Of a stretch of DNA of 64,000 nucleotides, positions 61,559-64,000 are shown piece by piece; within the stretch, counting starts at the first letter, position 1, and the number at the start of each line of letters is the position of its first letter. Below the pieces are notes generated by a model that saw only the letters and a program-made list of their open reading frames with translations, was not told the DNA's origin and did no database searches. The position numbers and the translations under genes were made by a program. The stretch is from Treponema sp. GTDB taxonomy: Bacteria > Spirochaetota > Spirochaetia > Treponematales > Treponemataceae. The DNA lies in assembly GCA_016282835.1 (NCBI GenBank), contig JAEELR010000225.1, positions 62,001 to 126,000 on the forward strand. The letters are read 5' to 3'.

Positions 61559-61606
61559 AGCAGGTCGACTTATGAATGTTTTATATAATAATGGAATTGA
61601 AGAATC
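61559..61606 (+). pseudogene. Remnant of a duplicated metallopeptidase segment
   Basis: These 48 bases match 60598-60645 at 46 positions. That segment encodes AGRLMNVLYNNGIEES near the C-terminus of the metallopeptidase. It indicates that the peptidase-lipoprotein pair was once tandemly duplicated and that the second peptidase copy was deleted, leaving this scar. Confidence 0.85.
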
Positions 61607-61635
61607 TAATTCACTTTTTGAATGCAGGTAAAACT

Positions 61636-62175
61636 ATGAAAATCAGATTATTGTTTTTAAATTTATGTCTCTTAATTTTATTTATTTTTAATAGCTGTAC
61701 AATGTTTGCAAGATATAGTGTTGATGGTGAATGTACAGTCACTACAAAGTGGGTTGAAAATCCAGAAGGTTATTCTGATTATGATGATTTTATGATTAAT
61801 GAGGGGAAAAATTATCTGGCTATAGATATAATCTATGAAACTACAGAATACAGCGTTTCCACAGGATCAAAACTTGAAGATTTTAACTGTAGAATTAAAA
61901 TGCTTCTGCCCTATGGAGAATATGAAAAAGAAGCCAAATTCCAAAAGGATAAAAATGGTAATTATTTTATATCTTTTAGGGTTATTACTTCAATTAGAGA
62001 CAGCGATATGTATAACCCGAAATTTTCTGGACAGTATTCTTTTTACATATATGATGTCTCAATGATGAATATGAATCAACCATATCAGATATATCCTGAA
62101 AGACCATTTAGGGAATATATTCAATTTACTTACCCTGACGGCTCAACCCCAGAAGACTATATAGAGGAGCAATAA
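61636..62175 (+). CDS. Small lipoprotein, paralogue 2
   Basis: The 179-residue precursor has lipobox FNSC (Cys21) and the same domain as paralogue 1, with a conserved TYPDGSTPEDY end. I chose ATG 61636, which has GCAGGT upstream and gives a proper signal peptide (MKIRLLFLNLCLLILFIF). The in-frame ATG at 61576 lies inside the duplicated peptidase scar and would add 20 unrelated residues. The gene was probably separated from paralogue 1 by the deleted peptidase copy. Confidence 0.82.
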   Translation: MKIRLLFLNLCLLILFIFNSCTMFARYSVDGECTVTTKWVENPEGYSDYDDFMINEGKNYLAIDIIYETTEYSVSTGSKLEDFNCRIKMLLPYGEYEKEAKFQKDKNGNYFISFRVITSIRDSDMYNPKFSGQYSFYIYDVSMMNMNQPYQIYPERPFREYIQFTYPDGSTPEDYIEEQ

Positions 62176-62250
62176 TTATTTCAGCTTTCTGCTTTTCTTC
62201 GCGCTACAACATTTTTGAGTCTCTATTGAAATCGCAAGAGTCTTCGGTTT

Positions 62251-62280
62251 CTGAGCGTAGTCGAAGGGATCGAAACCACC
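62251..62280. repeat. Partial family A repeat
   Basis: CTGAGCGTAGTCGAAGGGAT followed by CGAAACCACC, with the long core seen at 8930-8977 but without a left arm. Nothing else is recognisable between 62176 and 62340. Confidence 0.8.
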
Positions 62281-62385
62281 CCACATTCTTTTTATCAAAT
62301 AAATAAAATCCATTATTCCAATTTGAAGCAATTTATAGTATAGTAAATGCGACGTGCAGGTAACTAAGCGTTAAGGAAAGAATGG

Positions 62386-63240
62386 ATGAATAAAATATTA
62401 GAAAAAAGACAGCTGTCTGAGAATGTCTTTTATATGAAATTTGATGCTCCAGACATCGCTAAAAATCGTAAGGCTGGTCAATTTTTAATCGTTCAGGTTG
62501 ATCAGGATTTATCTGAACGCATTCCACTTACAATTGCAGATGCTAATGCCGAAGAAGGCTGGGTTGCAATTGCTTTTCAACCAGTTGGTGCTTCAACTTA
62601 TAAACTTTCATTGCTTAATGAAGGTGACTATTTAGGCGGAGTTTTAGGACCTTTAGGAACTCCAAGTACAATTAGAAAATATGACAGACCTGTAGTTTGT
62701 GTAGGCGGCGGTTTTGGAACAGCTCCTCTTTATCCAATTGTTCAGGCATTAAAAGAAGCAGGAAATAAAGTAATCTTAATCGAAGGAGCCCGCACTAAAG
62801 ATTTACTTATTTTCGTTGACGAAATGAAAGCAGTTTGCGATGAAGTAATTATCTGTACAGATGACGGTACTGCAGGAGAGAAATGCGTTACAACAGTTCC
62901 TCTTGAGCGCCTGTGCCAGAGTGATGTTCCTCCTGCAGAAGTAATTGCAATTGGCCCTCCAATCATGATGAAGTTCTGCGCTTTAACTACACAAAAATAT
63001 AACATCCCTACAACAGTTTCATTAAATACAATTATGATTGACGGAACCGGTATGTGCGGTGGTTGTCGTGTTTCAGTTGGCGGTGAAACAAAATTTGTTT
63101 GTGTTGATGGTCCAGATTTTGACGCTCATAAAGTTGACTGGAACAATATGATGATGCGTATGAAATCCTTCAAAGATTTAGAAACAGAAGCTTATCATAA
63201 GTGTAAAATGGAAGCAGAAGCTGAAAAACTTGCAAAGTAA
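62386..63240 (+). CDS. nfnA: Ferredoxin-NADP+ oxidoreductase NfnAB, small subunit (NfnA/SudB-type)
   Basis: The 284-residue flavoprotein has an N-terminal FAD-binding barrel (about 1-95, with ERIPLTIAD) and an NAD-binding domain (VGGGFGTAPLYP, about 105). A C-terminal cysteine cluster for a [2Fe-2S] centre (GTGMCGGCRVSVGG and VCVDGPDFD) completes it. It resembles the small subunit of the electron-bifurcating NADH-dependent ferredoxin:NADP+ oxidoreductase. Together with the partner at 63629 it would couple NADH and ferredoxin oxidation to NADPH formation, as in fermentative anaerobes. AAGGAAAG lies upstream of the ATG. A weak promoter (TTCCAA, 17 nt, TATAGT) is near 62314-62345. Confidence 0.88.
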   Translation: MNKILEKRQLSENVFYMKFDAPDIAKNRKAGQFLIVQVDQDLSERIPLTIADANAEEGWVAIAFQPVGASTYKLSLLNEGDYLGGVLGPLGTPSTIRKYDRPVVCVGGGFGTAPLYPIVQALKEAGNKVILIEGARTKDLLIFVDEMKAVCDEVIICTDDGTAGEKCVTTVPLERLCQSDVPPAEVIAIGPPIMMKFCALTTQKYNIPTTVSLNTIMIDGTGMCGGCRVSVGGETKFVCVDGPDFDAHKVDWNNMMMRMKSFKDLETEAYHKCKMEAEAEKLAK

Positions 63241-63265
63241 TAAGGGGATTATGAGAAAAGCCCAC

Positions 63266-63290
63266 GGTCATTGAGCTTGTCGAAATGACC
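63266..63290. repeat. Family A repeat (GGTCATT variant), left side of the nuclease gene
   Basis: GGTCATTGAGCTTG followed by TCGAAATGACC. The arms are changed in a compensatory way (GGTGGTT/AACCACC to GGTCATT/AATGACC), so pairing is preserved. It lies in forward orientation before the GIY-YIG gene. Confidence 0.9.
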
Positions 63291-63307
63291 ATTATTGTTG
63301 GAGTAAA

Positions 63308-63625
63308 ATGTCGGCTTATATGTATATTTTGAAGTGCAGTGATAATTCTTATTATGTTGGAAGCACTAAGGATTTACAATTGAGATTTGAACAACATTCT
63401 AATGGAATGGGATCTGAATATACAAAACGGCGTTTACCAGTTGAACTTGTGTATTATGAAGAATGCTTAAGTATAAAAGAGGCATTTCTTAGAGAAAAAC
63501 AGGTTCAAGGTTGGAGTAGAAAAAAAAGAGAGGCTTTGATAAATGGTGATTATAAAAATTTACCTGAATTAGCAAAGTCTAAAAATAACATGGTGGTTTC
63601 GACAGGCTCAACCACCGGGGAGTAA
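63308..63625 (+). CDS. Small GIY-YIG nuclease (URI/YhbQ type), inserted between nfnA and nfnB
   Basis: The 105-residue protein contains the GIY-YIG fold: MYILKCSDNSYYVGST for the two Tyr strands, LRFEQH with the Arg, and REKQVQGWSRKKREALI with the Glu. These single-domain nucleases cleave DNA or branched DNA; their cell role is poorly known. TTGGAG precedes the ATG. The final residues, MVVSTGSTTGE, are encoded by a family A repeat (63592-63616). Another copy in opposite orientation lies just upstream at 63266-63290. The gene therefore sits between inverted repeats inside the nfn operon. Confidence 0.88.
   Translation: MSAYMYILKCSDNSYYVGSTKDLQLRFEQHSNGMGSEYTKRRLPVELVYYEECLSIKEAFLREKQVQGWSRKKREALINGDYKNLPELAKSKNNMVVSTGSTTGE
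63592..63616. repeat. Family A repeat, right side of the nuclease gene
   Basis: GGTGGTTTCGACAGG followed by CTCAACCACC, the reverse orientation of the copy at 63266-63290. It is translated as the C-terminal tail of the GIY-YIG protein and lies 12 nt before the nfnB start. Confidence 0.9.
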
Positions 63626-63628
63626 ATT

Positions 63629-64000
63629 ATGTCAGACGCAGTAAAAATATTAGATGAATTAAAAGCAAAAGGCGAACTTACAAATAAAGACCGCATGGCT
63701 ATTCCACAGCAGGAAATGCCAACCCGCGAGCCATTAGTTCGTGCCCGCCAGATGGATGAAGTTGCTCTGGGTTATACAAAAGAACAGGCAATTGTAGAAG
63801 CAAACCGCTGTCTTCAGTGTAAAAATCAGCCTTGTGTTTCAGGCTGTCCTGTAAATGTACGCATTCCTGATTTTATCGCAGAAGTTGCAAAGGGTGAATT
63901 CAAGAAAGCTGTTGATGTAATCAAGACAACAAATCTTTTGCCTGCAATCTGTGGTCGTGTTTGTCCTCAGGAAAAGCAGTGCCAGGCTCAGTGTACTGTA
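63629..64000 (+). CDS. nfnB: NfnAB large subunit (GltD/NfnB-like), 3'-truncated by the window
   Basis: Only the first 124 residues are visible. They contain the iron-sulfur-binding helical domain of glutamate-synthase-small-subunit-like proteins. One cysteine group is CLQCKNQPCVSGCPV, and a second is CGRVCPQEKQCQAQC, ligands for two [4Fe-4S] clusters. The FAD and NADPH domains should follow outside the window. GGGGAG lies before the ATG, within the edge of a family A repeat. With nfnA upstream this makes the NADPH-producing Nfn complex. A GltD-like glutamate synthase subunit is the alternative, but the adjacent nfnA favours Nfn. Confidence 0.88.
   Translation, partial: MSDAVKILDELKAKGELTNKDRMAIPQQEMPTREPLVRARQMDEVALGYTKEQAIVEANRCLQCKNQPCVSGCPVNVRIPDFIAEVAKGEFKKAVDVIKTTNLLPAICGRVCPQEKQCQAQCTV

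Noticed and set aside
61576-61635. In-frame upstream start for lipoprotein paralogue 2
   Set aside because: It lies inside the duplicated peptidase scar, in a different frame from the peptidase, and would spoil the signal peptide. The ATG at 61636 has its own ribosome binding site.

Overview
The window is AT-rich bacterial chromosome from a diderm with many lipoproteins. Typical lipobox signal peptides, large beta-barrel and Ig-repeat envelope proteins, an FtsK with a very long acidic linker, and stand-alone AICAR transformylase together suggest a spirochaete, most likely a gut- or rumen-type Treponema. That assignment is inference; there is no rRNA here. I see no tRNA, CRISPR array, prophage or classical insertion sequence.

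Layout. 1-618: tail of an unknown gene. 736-5698: heterodimeric ABC exporter plus a MATE pump. 5675-10325 (minus): lipoprotein, membrane protein, GerMN-domain protein and an ECF-type transporter in which two ATPases and the T component are one chain. 10562-13930: hisG, hisB, an Lrp-type regulator and an aminotransferase. 14012-21847: TPR protein, GH18 protein, FtsK, patatin, esterase. 22141-28847: sugar ABC uptake operon (binding protein and two permeases, no ATPase) followed by a DUF4874/DUF4832-like lipoprotein and a second MATE pump. 28891-34098: HAD phosphatase, TetR regulator with an rRNA-type methyltransferase, an M30-like metallopeptidase and two small proteins. 34646-36475: aspS. 36573-40833 (minus): large lipoprotein plus outer-membrane protein. 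41232-47585: a 2117-residue Ig-repeat protein ending in a barrel-like domain. 47711-53326: substrate-binding-like protein, purH (AICAR transformylase only), MinD/FlhG-type ATPase, lgt, lipoprotein. 53689-62175: surface degradation cluster with two multidomain GH18 chitinase lipoproteins, a frameshifted metallopeptidase lipoprotein and two paralogous small lipoproteins. 62386-64000: nfnA and nfnB, separated by a GIY-YIG nuclease gene.

Two signals run through the window beyond single genes. First, at least nine transcription-unit starts have no Shine-Dalgarno sequence. Each instead has a sigma70-type -10 box 6-7 nt before the start codon, in most cases 17 nt from a recognisable -35, so leaderless mRNAs are predicted. 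The other genes have clear purine-rich ribosome binding sites. Second, several families of dispersed palindromic repeats occupy intergenic regions. Family A (GGTGGTTGAG..GTCGAAACCACC) is the commonest; it forms the coding tail of two genes and flanks the GIY-YIG nuclease gene in inverted orientation inside the nfnA-nfnB locus. That arrangement could be a small mobile unit and is the candidate I would follow up first.
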